Of a stretch of DNA of 64,000 bases, positions 1 through 8,128 are shown in pieces. Location: contig CAWBBE010000005.1 of NCBI GenBank assembly GCA_963786975.1, forward strand, positions 744,001 to 808,000, read 5' to 3'. The DNA comes from Palsa-506 sp963786975 (lineage in GTDB: Bacteria; Actinomycetota; Actinomycetes; Streptosporangiales; Streptosporangiaceae). Under the pieces are notes generated by a model, which saw only the letters and a program-made list of their open reading frames with translations, did no database searches and was not told where the DNA came from. A program made the translations under genes and the position numbers. How positions within the stretch are numbered: the first letter of the stretch is position 1; each line of letters starts with the position of its first letter.

Positions 1-141
1 GATGGCACCGCGGACGTCTTCGTTCACCACTCCGCGATCCAGGCTGACGGTTTCCGCAGCCTGCAGGAGAACCAGCGGGTCGACTTCACCGCCGGCCAGG
101 GCCCCAAGGGCCCGCAGGCCGAGCAGGTCCGCCCGCTCTAA
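1..141 (+). CDS. Cold-shock protein, C-terminal part (gene starts before the window)
   Basis: Reading from base 1 gives the last 46 residues of a CspA-type nucleic-acid chaperone. The segment DVFVHHSAI is the RNP-2 region of the OB-fold and the chain ends in EQVRPL before TAA at 139-141. The family is about 67 residues long, so roughly the first 20 residues lie upstream of the window. These proteins bind single-stranded RNA and DNA and melt secondary structure in the cytoplasm. The stop is followed 18 bases later by a strong hairpin, so the gene is probably the end of its own transcript. Confidence 0.93.
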   Translation, partial: DGTADVFVHHSAIQADGFRSLQENQRVDFTAGQGPKGPQAEQVRPL

Positions 142-159
142 CCAGACCGCAATGCCAGA

Positions 160-197
160 CCGGACGGGGCCGCCGAACCTTTGGCGGCCCCGTCCGG
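160..197 (+). terminator. Rho-independent-like terminator hairpin after the cold-shock gene
   Basis: A perfect 15-bp inverted repeat (160-174 with 183-197, arms starting CCGGACGGGG) encloses an 8-base loop, GAACCTTT. It lies 18 bases past the cold-shock stop codon. There is no long U-tract, as is common for actinobacterial terminators. Confidence 0.8.
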
Positions 198-206
198 CGC
201 GGTGCG

Positions 207-1130
207 GTGGCTCAGCCTGCCCCGCTCAGGTACCCGGCCAGGAGCGTCGCGTCGGTCGCATCCGCGGCGGTAACGCCCGGCGGCTCTGGCCAGCACGGGC
301 CGGCCGTGACAGCTGACAGTGCCGCCAGCCGGATGCTGGCCATCTGGGGCCTGGTGGCGCGCCGCGCCGCCGACCGCGAGGCGAGCGTCTCGGTCCAGGA
401 CGTCTGCGCCGCTGCGGTCGCCGCGATTCCGGTCAGCGGCGCCGGGCTGCTGGCCGTAACCCCGGCCGGGGAGGTTCACCTCATCTGCGTCACCGATGAG
501 ATCGTCGAACGGCTGGCTGACATCGAGCTGACCGTCGGCGAAGGCCCGCGTGCGGACGTTTCCGCATCCGGCGGGCCGGTGCTGGCGTCAGATCTCGCCG
601 CCGATGACATCATGGGTCGCTGGCCCGCTTTCGCGCCTGCCGCCCGCGCGGCAGGCGCAGCCGCCGTCTTTTCCTTCCCGTTGCAGGTCGGCGCGATCCG
701 GGTCGGTGTACTTGAGCTTTACCGGCGGCTGCCGGACCCGCTGAGCACGCTCGCGCTCGGCGATGCGCTGCTGTTCGCCGATACCGCCACGCTGCTGCTC
801 CTGGACGGCCAGCAGCCCGATCCGGGCGAGGCCGGCCACCCGGCTCGCCGCAGCCGCAGCGGACCGGGCGGGCAACCGATGGAGATCTCGCGCCGCCGCG
901 CTGAGATCGACCAGGCCACCGGGATGCTCACGGAGCAGCTGGGCGCCGGCATCGCCGAGGCGTTCGTCCGGCTGCGGGCTTACGCGTACGCCCGCGATCG
1001 GCAACTCGCCGACGTCGCGCACGACATCGTGACGGGCCGGCTGCGGCTGAATGGTGACGATGAGCCGGGCATCGGGACCGGCCCGGCCGGCCCTCGCAAT
1101 CGGGATCCCGGCCAGGGCGGTGCCGGGTGA
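207..1130 (+). CDS. GAF and ANTAR domain-containing regulator (first of a tandem pair)
   Basis: The protein has an N-terminal GAF-type sensor domain (about residues 45-200, including GEGPRADVSASGGPV and a WPAF segment typical of the family). A C-terminal ANTAR helical bundle follows (about 225-285, with EIDQATGMLTEQLG and RDRQLADVAHDI). ANTAR domains bind twin hairpins in RNA and act as transcription antiterminators, while GAF domains sense small ligands or redox state. The GTG at 207 gives the longest frame but begins almost on top of the preceding terminator. GTG at 306 (VTADSAAS) is a credible alternative that keeps both domains. The tail after the ANTAR is short and disordered. The next gene is a paralogue 56 bases downstream. 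Confidence 0.85.
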   Translation: MAQPAPLRYPARSVASVASAAVTPGGSGQHGPAVTADSAASRMLAIWGLVARRAADREASVSVQDVCAAAVAAIPVSGAGLLAVTPAGEVHLICVTDEIVERLADIELTVGEGPRADVSASGGPVLASDLAADDIMGRWPAFAPAARAAGAAAVFSFPLQVGAIRVGVLELYRRLPDPLSTLALGDALLFADTATLLLLDGQQPDPGEAGHPARRSRSGPGGQPMEISRRRAEIDQATGMLTEQLGAGIAEAFVRLRAYAYARDRQLADVAHDIVTGRLRLNGDDEPGIGTGPAGPRNRDPGQGGAG

Positions 1131-1186
1131 GCCTGCCCGGCTTGCCGCTCACTGCATATTCTTGGTTGTGAGCCGTATCTCATGAG

Positions 1187-1963
1187 ATGGTGACCGCGAT
1201 GGACGGGCGACTGCTGTCGGAGACCTTTGTCGAGCTGGCCGACACCATGGTCGTCGGCTTCGACGTCATCGAGTTCATGCACATGCTGTCCAGCCGCAGC
1301 GTGGACCTGCTCGGCGTGTCCGCCGCCGGGCTGCTGCTGGCCGACCCGCGCGGCGAGCTTCGGGTGGTGGCCGCTTCCAGCGAGCAGGCGAGGCTGCTTG
1401 AGCTCTTCCAGCTCCAGCACGACCAGGGCCCGTGCCTGGACTGCTTTCGCCGCGGCGAGCCGGTGTCGGTGCCGGACCTGAGCGCCGCGGCGGGGCGCTG
1501 GCCGCAGTTCGCCCCGGCCGCGCAGCAGGCGGGCTTCGCCGCCGTGCAGGCGCTGCCGATGCGGCTGCGCGCGCAAATCATCGGCGGCCTCAACCTGTTC
1601 CGCGCGACCACCGGGCCGTTCGGCGAGACCGAGACCCAGGTCGGCCAGGCACTCGCCGACGTGGCCACGATCAGCCTGCTGAACGAGCGCAGCCTGCGCC
1701 GCAGCGAGACGCTGGCCGAGCAGCTGCAGGCCGCCCTGAACAGCCGGGTCATCATCGAGCAGGCCAAGGGCAAGCTCGCCGAGCGGCTGCAGGTGGACAT
1801 GGACCGCGCTTTCGAGCTGCTGCGGAACTACGCCAGGTCCCGGAACCGCCGACTGTCCGAATTGGCCAGGGCGTTCGTCGAGGGCTCTGAGCAGCTGGCG
1901 GACCTCACCGCCGGGCAGCCGTCAGCGCCGCGGCCGGCGTCGCCGCCCGGCCCACCGCGTTGA
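1187..1963 (+). CDS. GAF and ANTAR domain-containing regulator (second of a tandem pair)
   Basis: The GAF domain spans about residues 15-165, with the characteristic QGPCLDCFRRGEPV segment followed by WPQFAPAAQQAGF. The ANTAR domain covers about 178-235 (SRVIIEQAKGKLAERL, RSRNRRLSELARAF). Predicted role: ligand-controlled RNA-binding antiterminator in the cytoplasm. The QGPC.D cysteines are more canonical here than in the upstream paralogue, which has RADVSA at that place, so the two may sense different things. Starts at ATG-GTG, with a further ATG four codons on. Its last 59 bases overlap the end of the convergent desaturase gene. Confidence 0.9.
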   Translation: MVTAMDGRLLSETFVELADTMVVGFDVIEFMHMLSSRSVDLLGVSAAGLLLADPRGELRVVAASSEQARLLELFQLQHDQGPCLDCFRRGEPVSVPDLSAAAGRWPQFAPAAQQAGFAAVQALPMRLRAQIIGGLNLFRATTGPFGETETQVGQALADVATISLLNERSLRRSETLAEQLQAALNSRVIIEQAKGKLAERLQVDMDRAFELLRNYARSRNRRLSELARAFVEGSEQLADLTAGQPSAPRPASPPGPPR

Positions 1964-3095
1964 GGTACCGCAGCGCCTGCGCGTACGAGCCGATCAGGCT
2001 GGTCTCGCAGTAAGGCACCTCCCGCTGCCGGCAATACGCCGCGATCAGCGCCTGTGACCGCCGCAGGTTCGGCCGCGGCATGGACGGGAACAGGTGGTGC
2101 TCGATCTGGTAATTCAGGCCGCCGAGCGCGTAGTCGGTCAGCCAGCCGCCGCGGACATTGCGGGACGTGAGCACCTGGCGGCGCAGGAAGTCGCTCTGGT
2201 CGCCCTCCGGGAGTATGGCCATGCCCTTGTGGTTCGGGGCGAAGGAACTGCCCAGGTACACGCCGAACAGGCCCTGCTGCACCACGACAAAGACCACAGC
2301 TTTAACGGGAGATAGCACCAGCAACACGATGGCGAGGTAACCAATCACGTGGGCAGCCAGCAGGACCGTCTCACCGGGCCCGTGCCGCGAGGCCCGGCTG
2401 GTCACGGCACGGACGCTGGACACGTGCAGGCTGATCGCTTCCAGCAGCAGCATCGGGAAGAACAGGTATGCCTGATAGCGCAGTGCCAGCCGGCGCAGCC
2501 GCCCGCTGGTGCGCGACTGGGCGACGGTGCGCGCCTGGCTGGTGGTGAACGCCAGCGTGCTGATGACGATGTCGGGATCCGCGCCCTCGGTGTTGGGGTG
2601 CGCGTGATGGCGGTTGTGCTTGTCCACCCACCAGCCATAGCTGAGGCCGATGCCGAGATTGCCGAGCAGGATGCCGAGGACATAGTTGGCCCGCCGGGAG
2701 CCGAAGATCTGGCGGTGCCCGGCGTCGTGGCCGAGGAAGCCGACCTGGGTGAATATCACCGCCTGGAGTACTGCCACGGCCAGCACCCACCATGAATCCC
2801 CGACCAGGACGAAGATGACCCAGCCGGCCACCAGCGGCGCGGCGGTGGCCGCGATCTTCCAGGCGTAGTAGCGGGACCGGCGCTCCAGCAGCCCGGCCAG
2901 CTTGACCTGCCGGGACAGCTGTGCGTACTCGCTGCCGCGGCGGGGCCCTGGCTGCCCGCCGTCCGGCCCGGGCGCAGCGGCTGCCCCGGTCCCGGCCGCC
3001 GCGGGCGCCACCGCGGGGAGCGCCTGGGCAGCGGGCGATGCTGGGGCGAGCATGGTGGCCGGCCGGACGAGGGCAGGATCGGTTCGGGATCGCAC
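1905..3095 (-). CDS. Membrane fatty acid desaturase (acyl-lipid or acyl-CoA)
   Basis: Integral-membrane di-iron desaturase of about 396 residues. All three histidine boxes are present: HDAGH at about residues 123-127, HNRHH at about 160-164, and QIEHH at about 330-334. The Q-x-x-HH third box places it with front-end/linoleoyl-CoA-type desaturases rather than classical delta-9 enzymes. Hydrophobic spans flank the boxes. The GTG at 3095 was chosen because AGGAGT (3108-3103) sits 7 bases upstream; an ATG at 3119 would add eight residues. About 50 low-complexity Ala/Pro residues precede the catalytic core. It stands alone, convergent with the GAF-ANTAR gene. It probably adjusts membrane fluidity, and a link with the upstream cold-shock gene is only circumstantial. 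Confidence 0.93.
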   Translation of the reverse strand: MRSRTDPALVRPATMLAPASPAAQALPAVAPAAAGTGAAAAPGPDGGQPGPRRGSEYAQLSRQVKLAGLLERRSRYYAWKIAATAAPLVAGWVIFVLVGDSWWVLAVAVLQAVIFTQVGFLGHDAGHRQIFGSRRANYVLGILLGNLGIGLSYGWWVDKHNRHHAHPNTEGADPDIVISTLAFTTSQARTVAQSRTSGRLRRLALRYQAYLFFPMLLLEAISLHVSSVRAVTSRASRHGPGETVLLAAHVIGYLAIVLLVLSPVKAVVFVVVQQGLFGVYLGSSFAPNHKGMAILPEGDQSDFLRRQVLTSRNVRGGWLTDYALGGLNYQIEHHLFPSMPRPNLRRSQALIAAYCRQREVPYCETSLIGSYAQALRYLNAVGRAATPAAALTAARR

Positions 3096-3652
3096 TATCA
3101 GGACTCCTAGGCTGCACATCGTGGCCGGTGGGATGTACCGCCGGGGTCCCGGGCGGGACGCCGCGTTACGGCGGCCGGTACTCTGCCGTCGGAAAGCGGC
3201 GTTTCTACCTGAGACGCTACCTGGCCGGCCGGCCGCGGGCGACCCCCGCTGGATCTTCCGCGGATATCATCGGCCGGGCCGGCCGGCTGGCGAAGCGCGG
3301 GCCCGAGCGGCACGATCTCGTACTGCCGCGGCCAGGTCCCGCCAACCTCGCCGGTCACTGCCTTTCAGCATTGGCGTTGTTTTCCGCCGGCCTTGGCCGT
3401 CTGCCCATTCCGGGTGGCAAAAGCGTTCCTGCGGTGCCCGGGCTGCCGCTGGCAGCGAGCCGGCCAGATCGTTGATCAGCACGTACAGCGCCGCCAGCAG
3501 GGCTGCCGGGGTTCGTCGTCACGACCTATCATCGATGCCCTCCGGCCATTTCGTGATTAACCCGACACGCCGTACCGGCCTGAGTTGAGAATCGCCGATC
3601 CAGGATCTAGGCCAGTTCAAATGGCGTATAAAACAAGCGGCATGAAAGTTCT
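3096..3652. other. Intergenic region between desaturase and E1-alpha gene
   Basis: I see no convincing coding sequence: the open frames here have no domain signature. The final 150 bases are less GC-rich. TATAAA at 3627-3632 is a possible -10 element for the downstream dehydrogenase operon, but no good -35 was found. Confidence 0.4.
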
Positions 3653-4750
3653 ATGGAGACGCGAGACACAACGATGACGGCTGGAGTGCCTAACGTGCGC
3701 AGCGGCATGTTGCCGGATGCTGCTGCGCTGCCGCCGGTAATCATGACAAGCCTCCGGGAGAACGGCAATACGGGCGTTCACACCCTCGCCCGGGAGCTAG
3801 GCCGGCCTGCGGCAGCGGATCCGAGCTCCGCCGCCCTGGCCAAGGGCGCGGCGGACGCCCGGCTGGTGGGCGCGGCCGGCGAGCCGCGCGCCGAGCGCCT
3901 GTACCGCCGGATGCGCTTCATCCGCCGGTTCGAGGAGAACCTGCTCGATCTGTTCGAGCGTGGCATGCTCAACGGCACAACGCACGCGTGCATCGGCCAG
4001 GAGGCCGATGCGGTCGCGATCGCCGAGCGCCTCGGCGACGACGACCACGTGTTCTCCAACCACCGTTGCCACGGGCACTTCCTCGCCCGCACCGGCGACG
4101 CGCTCGGGCTGATGGCCGAGATCATGGGCAAGCCGGAGGGGGTCTGCGGGGGCATTGGCGGCAGCCAGCACCTGTGCGCTCCGGGCTTCATGTCGAACGG
4201 CGTCCAGGGCGGCATCGTCCCCAACGCGGCGGGTATCGCGCTCGCGAGACAGCTCGCCGGCCGCGCCGGCCTGAGCGTTGTCTTCATCGGCGACGGCACG
4301 CTGGGTGAGGGCATCACCTACGAGACGCTCAACCTGGCGTCGCTGTGGAGGCTGCCCCTTGTCGTCGTGCTTGAGGACAACGAGTGGTCGCAGAGCACGC
4401 CCTCGAGCGCGAACCTGGCGGGCAGCATGCGCGACCGCTTCACCGCCTTCGGGCTTCCGGTATTCGAGACCGGCTCGACCGACATCGAGGAACTCGACGC
4501 CGTCGCCGAGCTCGCGCTGGCGCGAGCTCGCGCGCAAGCAGGGCCGGTGGCGATCGTGATCCACACGTACCGGCTGTGCCATCACTCCAAGAACGATGAC
4601 AACCGCCCCGCCGACGAGGTCGCGGCCCGCTGGGAGCTCGATCCGATCGAGATCCACGGCCGCCGGCTCGACTTGCCCGCGCGGGCGGCGATCGACGCCG
4701 AGGTGGAGTCGGCTCTGCAGGACGTTATCGACCGGGCCCTGTCGCTGTGA
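3653..4750 (+). CDS. Thiamine-diphosphate-dependent 2-oxo acid dehydrogenase, E1 alpha subunit
   Basis: The alpha half of a heterotetrameric E1 that decarboxylates a 2-oxo acid on thiamine diphosphate and reductively acylates a lipoyl arm. The TPP motif starts GDGTLGEG at residue 213 and ends with ..LEDN near 243. The substrate-channel segment SNHRCHGHFLA is at 135-145 and GGSQHL at 169-174. The N-terminus carries about 80 extra, low-complexity residues before the usual start (RLYRRMRFIRRFEEN); an ATG eight codons on is an alternative start. The stop overlaps the GTG of the beta gene (GTGA). The substrate could be pyruvate, a branched-chain oxo acid or acetoin-like; the sequence does not decide. 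The downstream acyltransferase argues for a specialised acyl-transfer role. Confidence 0.92.
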   Translation: METRDTTMTAGVPNVRSGMLPDAAALPPVIMTSLRENGNTGVHTLARELGRPAAADPSSAALAKGAADARLVGAAGEPRAERLYRRMRFIRRFEENLLDLFERGMLNGTTHACIGQEADAVAIAERLGDDDHVFSNHRCHGHFLARTGDALGLMAEIMGKPEGVCGGIGGSQHLCAPGFMSNGVQGGIVPNAAGIALARQLAGRAGLSVVFIGDGTLGEGITYETLNLASLWRLPLVVVLEDNEWSQSTPSSANLAGSMRDRFTAFGLPVFETGSTDIEELDAVAELALARARAQAGPVAIVIHTYRLCHHSKNDDNRPADEVAARWELDPIEIHGRRLDLPARAAIDAEVESALQDVIDRALSL

Positions 4751-5757
4751 TCGCCGCCCGCGCGATCGGGGACGCACTACGTGCGGCCCTCGACGAGGAC
4801 GACCGCGTCATCCTGCTCGGTGAGGACCTCGCCGACCCCTACGGCGGAGCCTTCAAGGTGACCCGCGGCCTGAGCACCGACTTCCCCGGCCGGGTCCGCT
4901 CGACGCCGATCAGCGAGGGAGCTATCGTCGGCCTCTGCGCGGGACTCGCGCTCTCGGGCTACCGCCCGATCGCCGAGATCATGTTCGGCGACTTCCTGAC
5001 GCTGTGCTTCGACCAGATCGTCAACCACATCGCGAAGTACGAAGCGATGTACAACGGCAAGGTGACCTGCCCGGTGATCATCCGCACGCCCTCGGGCGGC
5101 GGCCGCGGCTACGGCCCGACGCACAGCCAGAGCCTGGAGAAGCACTTCCTCGGCGTGCCGCACCTGCGCGTCGTCGCCAGCTCGCTCGTCCATGACCCCG
5201 CCGCCGTGCTGCGCGCGCTGCTGGCGCAGCACAGCCCGGTGCTGCTCATCGAGCACAAGCTGCTCTATCCGCTGCACCTGATGCTGCCCGCCGGCGGGCG
5301 GGTCGAGGGCGACATCGCGGAGGTGCACGCCCCGGCCGACGGCCTGCCGACAGTGTCGATCCGGCCGGTGCCGCGCGAGGACTGCTGGTTCACCGTGCTG
5401 GCTTACGGATACCAGGCCGAGCTGGCGCGGCGGGTGCTCTCGCGGCTAGCCGTCGAGGAGGAGATCTTCGGCGAGCTGATCGTCCCCAGCCAGATCGCGC
5501 CGCTGGACTGGGAGCCAGTCGACGCCTCCGTCAGCATCACGCGCAGCCTGCTCGTGATCGAGGAGGGCGTCGAGGGCCTCACCTGGGGCAGCGAGGTGGC
5601 CGCCCGGATCTCCGCGCGCTTCTTCGGCAAACTGCGCCACCCGGTCGCCACCGCGGCGAGCGCCCCCACCGTGATTCCGAGCTCGAAGACGCTCGAGGCC
5701 GGAATGCTGATGACCCCCGAACGCGTCGAGCAGGCGATCCGCCAGGCAGCCGCATGA
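4747..5757 (+). CDS. Thiamine-diphosphate-dependent 2-oxo acid dehydrogenase, E1 beta subunit
   Basis: 336-residue transketolase-like beta subunit that completes the E1 active site with the preceding gene. It has the N-terminal pyrimidine-binding domain (LGEDLADPYGGAFKVT, TPISEGAIVGLCAGLALSG, EIMFGDFLTLCFDQ) and the C-terminal transketolase-C domain (LLVIEEGVEGLTWGSEVAA). Full family length. Translationally coupled on both sides: its GTG start overlaps the alpha stop by 4 bases and its TGA overlaps the ATG of the lipoyl gene (ATGA). No E3 (lipoamide dehydrogenase) gene is nearby, so the complex would borrow E3 from elsewhere or not need reoxidation. Confidence 0.93.
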   Translation: MIAARAIGDALRAALDEDDRVILLGEDLADPYGGAFKVTRGLSTDFPGRVRSTPISEGAIVGLCAGLALSGYRPIAEIMFGDFLTLCFDQIVNHIAKYEAMYNGKVTCPVIIRTPSGGGRGYGPTHSQSLEKHFLGVPHLRVVASSLVHDPAAVLRALLAQHSPVLLIEHKLLYPLHLMLPAGGRVEGDIAEVHAPADGLPTVSIRPVPREDCWFTVLAYGYQAELARRVLSRLAVEEEIFGELIVPSQIAPLDWEPVDASVSITRSLLVIEEGVEGLTWGSEVAARISARFFGKLRHPVATAASAPTVIPSSKTLEAGMLMTPERVEQAIRQAAA

Positions 5758-6194
5758 AGCCGGTCCTGGTCCCGACCACCGACGTCAACAGCGAGACCGG
5801 CCTGCTGCTGGCGTGGCACGCCGGCGACCGCAGCGAGGTCCAGGCGGGCGAGACGATCGCCGAGATCGAGACGAGCAAGGCGATCATCGACGTACCGGCG
5901 CCCGAGGAGGGCTTCCTCCTGCACGCTGCGCGCGAGGGTGCCGAGGTGCGCCTGAGCGAGCCGGTCGCGAGGCTATTCGCCAGACGTCGCCGCGCTGGAC
6001 GCCTATGCCCAGGAAGAGCAGCGCCGGCGCGCCGAGTCCGCCGGGTCCGGCCCGCGTGCCACCGAGCCCGCGCGCCGCCGGGCGGAGGAGCTGGGCGTCG
6101 ACCTGGCCTCGATCGGCGGCGACTCGCTGATCACCGCCGGGATGGTCGAGGTGGCCGCCGCCGCGGCCGCGAGGGCGACGATCGAGCTGCCTGA
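5754..6194 (+). CDS. E2-like lipoyl domain (5' part of a frame-interrupted lipoyl-acyltransferase gene)
   Basis: Residues 1-75 form a biotinyl/lipoyl domain. It has the loop motif EIETSKAIIDV, with the lipoylation lysine at K42, and a mirror-image half ending EPVARLF. After about position 5978 this frame turns into arginine-rich nonsense. The sensible continuation (PDVAALDAYAQEEQ...) lies one base over and leads without another stop into the acyltransferase listed next. Read across the shift, the protein would be lipoyl domain, linker, peripheral subunit-binding domain and left-handed beta-helix acyltransferase. The lipoyl domain would carry the acyl group made by the coupled E1. Whether the shift near 5973-5985 is a sequencing error, a mutation or a +1 recoding site cannot be told here. 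Confidence 0.75.
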   Translation: MKPVLVPTTDVNSETGLLLAWHAGDRSEVQAGETIAEIETSKAIIDVPAPEEGFLLHAAREGAEVRLSEPVARLFARRRRAGRLCPGRAAPARRVRRVRPACHRARAPPGGGAGRRPGLDRRRLADHRRDGRGGRRRGREGDDRAA

Positions 6195-6861
6195 CCCGCT
6201 GCCGGGCGTTGCCGCGCGGCCGCGCATCGCGCTGTTCGGCGCTGCCTTCGGCGCGACGCAGGTGATCGACATCTTGCGGGCCGCCGACGGCGGCACCGCG
6301 GTCGCGATCGCCGACGACGATGCGTCGCGCTGGGCGGGTGAGGTGATGGGCGTGCCCGTCGTCGGCGGCTTCGAGCGGCTCGTGGCGCTGTTCGGCGAGG
6401 GTGCCTTCGACGCCGCGATCATCGCCATCGGGCCGGTTCCGGCCCGGGCCAGGCTGCGCGAGGCGCTCGCGGCCAACGGCATCCCGCTGGCCAACGCGAT
6501 CGATCCGACGGCGCGGATCGCCGCCGACGTGACATTCGGCACGGGCAACATCGTCTGCGCCTGCTGCCACTTCGGCGTCGGCACGGTCGTGGGCGACAAC
6601 AACTTCCTGTCGGCCTGCAACTCGTACGACCATCACAACCGGCTCGGCTCCGACATAGCGACCGGGCCAGCATGCACGACCTCCGGTCACGTCGTGCTTG
6701 GCGACCGCGTCCGGCTCGGGACCGGCATCCACCTGGAGCCGCACGTCGAAATCGGCGACGACGTCCAGGTCGCGTCCGGCTCGGTGATCGTCGCATCAGT
6801 GCCGGCGGGCCACGCCGTCAAGCGCCGCACGGTCACGACTGTGGTCGTGCCGCGGCGCTAG
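6142..6861 (+). CDS. NeuD/PglD-type sugar acyltransferase preceded by a subunit-binding domain (3' part of the lipoyl gene)
   Basis: The open part from ATG 6142 encodes a PglD-N Rossmann-like domain (RIALFGAAFGATQVID, then IADDDASRW) and a hexapeptide left-handed beta-helix (about residues 125-235). The putative catalytic histidine lies in NSYDHHNRLG. The same frame is open upstream from 5956. At about 6061-6150 it encodes a peripheral subunit-binding domain (ARRRAEELGVDLASIGG, then LITAGMVEV) like that of E2 proteins, so the true protein almost certainly starts at 5754 in the lipoyl frame. Known NeuD/PglD enzymes use acyl-CoA to acylate sugar amines or hydroxyls. Here the usual E2 catalytic domain is replaced by this fold, which suggests transfer of an acyl group to a sugar. 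That is inference. Confidence 0.8.
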   Translation: MVEVAAAAAARATIELPDPLPGVAARPRIALFGAAFGATQVIDILRAADGGTAVAIADDDASRWAGEVMGVPVVGGFERLVALFGEGAFDAAIIAIGPVPARARLREALAANGIPLANAIDPTARIAADVTFGTGNIVCACCHFGVGTVVGDNNFLSACNSYDHHNRLGSDIATGPACTTSGHVVLGDRVRLGTGIHLEPHVEIGDDVQVASGSVIVASVPAGHAVKRRTVTTVVVPRR

Positions 6862-7143
6862 GACCTGCACCGACGGCCGCTTGACCGGGGTCGATCTGGT
6901 TGCCAGCGATTCCGGCAGCAGCCAGCTAGTGGCGATCGCCGAGTTCCGCGGCTTGCACTATCAGGTCACGAGCACCCGGATGCGCATCGAGCTCGCCCGG
7001 GCCGAGAGCGAGCGATGATACGGGTACTGGATCGGCCAGTTTGCGCAGATCGGCAGGCCGCCGGGCAGGCCGGAGAACTGGGCGCGCAAGCGGACGGTGT
7101 GTGACACTAGGGTTACGCCGCAACTCCCGGGGGGGAACCAGGC

Positions 7144-8052
7144 ATGAGGAAGCCCATGCGCCCAGCTGCCTACATTCGGATCATCTCGCGTCCCGGCGGT
7201 CAGCCACCGGCCAGGCAGCGCGAGGCGATCATCGCGGTTGCCCGCGACCGCGGCTGGCCGGAGCCGGTTGTCTATGCCGACGACGGCCGGGCCACCGCTG
7301 ACCGGTACGGCCCGGCGCTGGCCAAGCTGAGCGCCGCGGTCGGGGCCGGCCGTCACGACATGGTCATCATGCCGGGACCTGGCGTGATCAGCCGGAGTCC
7401 GGCGCACCTGATGGCCTTCTTATTCCGCTGTAACCACCACGGCGTAGCGGTCGAGTTCATCAGCCCGGCACCGGTTGATGCGTTCCTGATGCGCCCGCCG
7501 CACGCGCCGGATCACCCAGGGCAGCTGCCGGATCCAGCGTCGTCCGCGCCGCCGGTCCCGGATTGGCCGCCGGCCGTGCTGCCGCGGCTGGCCAGCCAGG
7601 CGCCGGCCGCCGTTCAGCCGCCGCCAGGCCAGCCGCCGGCCGTTCAGCTGCCGCCGGTGCCGCAATTGCGGCCGGCCGTGCCGCCAGCGGCCCGGCAAGT
7701 GCCGGCCGCCGACCGCGGCGGACCGTCAGATGACCCGGGCATCCGGCCGGCTGGCCGTCCCCCGGCGGGCCGGAGCACGCCGCCCCGCCCGCCGCGCTGT
7801 GCGGCCCGGACCGCCGACGTGCTGACGAGCGCCGGGGTCGAGGCGCTGACCCGGGCATTCCCCGACTGGCGGATCTGGGCAGACGATCACGGCTGGCACG
7901 CCCGCCGCCGTACCAGCGTGTACGTGCAGACGTATCAGCATGGCGCGCCGACGTTCTGCGTGCACGGCGTCAGCGCGGTGGATCTTGCCGCCCAGCTGCG
8001 CTGGCAGCAGGCGGCAGACCTGCACTCCCCGGTCGGCTGCGCCCGCCGCTGA
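7144..8052 (+). CDS. Serine-recombinase-like protein with proline-rich linker
   Basis: Residues 5-120 resemble the N-terminal catalytic fold of resolvase/invertase recombinases: AAYIRIISRPGG for the YxRvS region, QREAIIAVARDRGW, and GAGRHDMVIM. The usual DRLxR motif is replaced by PGPGVISR, so recombinase activity is doubtful. A proline-rich linker of about 100 residues follows (repeats such as QLPPVPQLRPAVPPA). A C-terminal domain of about 75 residues starts near VLTSAGVEALTRAFPDW and ends LRWQQAADLHSP. There is no zinc-ribbon/recombinase DNA-binding domain. A GGGGGGA ribosome-binding site precedes ATG 7144. Related proteins are common, short and poorly characterised in actinomycetes. Confidence 0.6.
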   Translation: MRKPMRPAAYIRIISRPGGQPPARQREAIIAVARDRGWPEPVVYADDGRATADRYGPALAKLSAAVGAGRHDMVIMPGPGVISRSPAHLMAFLFRCNHHGVAVEFISPAPVDAFLMRPPHAPDHPGQLPDPASSAPPVPDWPPAVLPRLASQAPAAVQPPPGQPPAVQLPPVPQLRPAVPPAARQVPAADRGGPSDDPGIRPAGRPPAGRSTPPRPPRCAARTADVLTSAGVEALTRAFPDWRIWADDHGWHARRRTSVYVQTYQHGAPTFCVHGVSAVDLAAQLRWQQAADLHSPVGCARR

Positions 8053-8128
8053 CCGGCCCGGCGAATGACGCACCGCCGGGCGCCTGCGACCGGTGCGGCG
8101 GCTCATTGAGGGCGTTATAGCCGCTGGC

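Noticed and set aside
2902..3588. Plus-strand open frame of 228 codons over the desaturase start and the following gap
   Set aside because: The first part is antisense to the desaturase N-terminus and the rest is Arg/Ala/Pro-rich with no domain, so it is a GC-bias artefact.
6876..7018. Short open stretch reading GVDLVASDSGSS ... VAIAEFRGLHYQVTSTR before TGA 7016
   Set aside because: It looks protein-like and may be the tail of a lost gene, but it has no start, no recognisable family and only about 45 codons.
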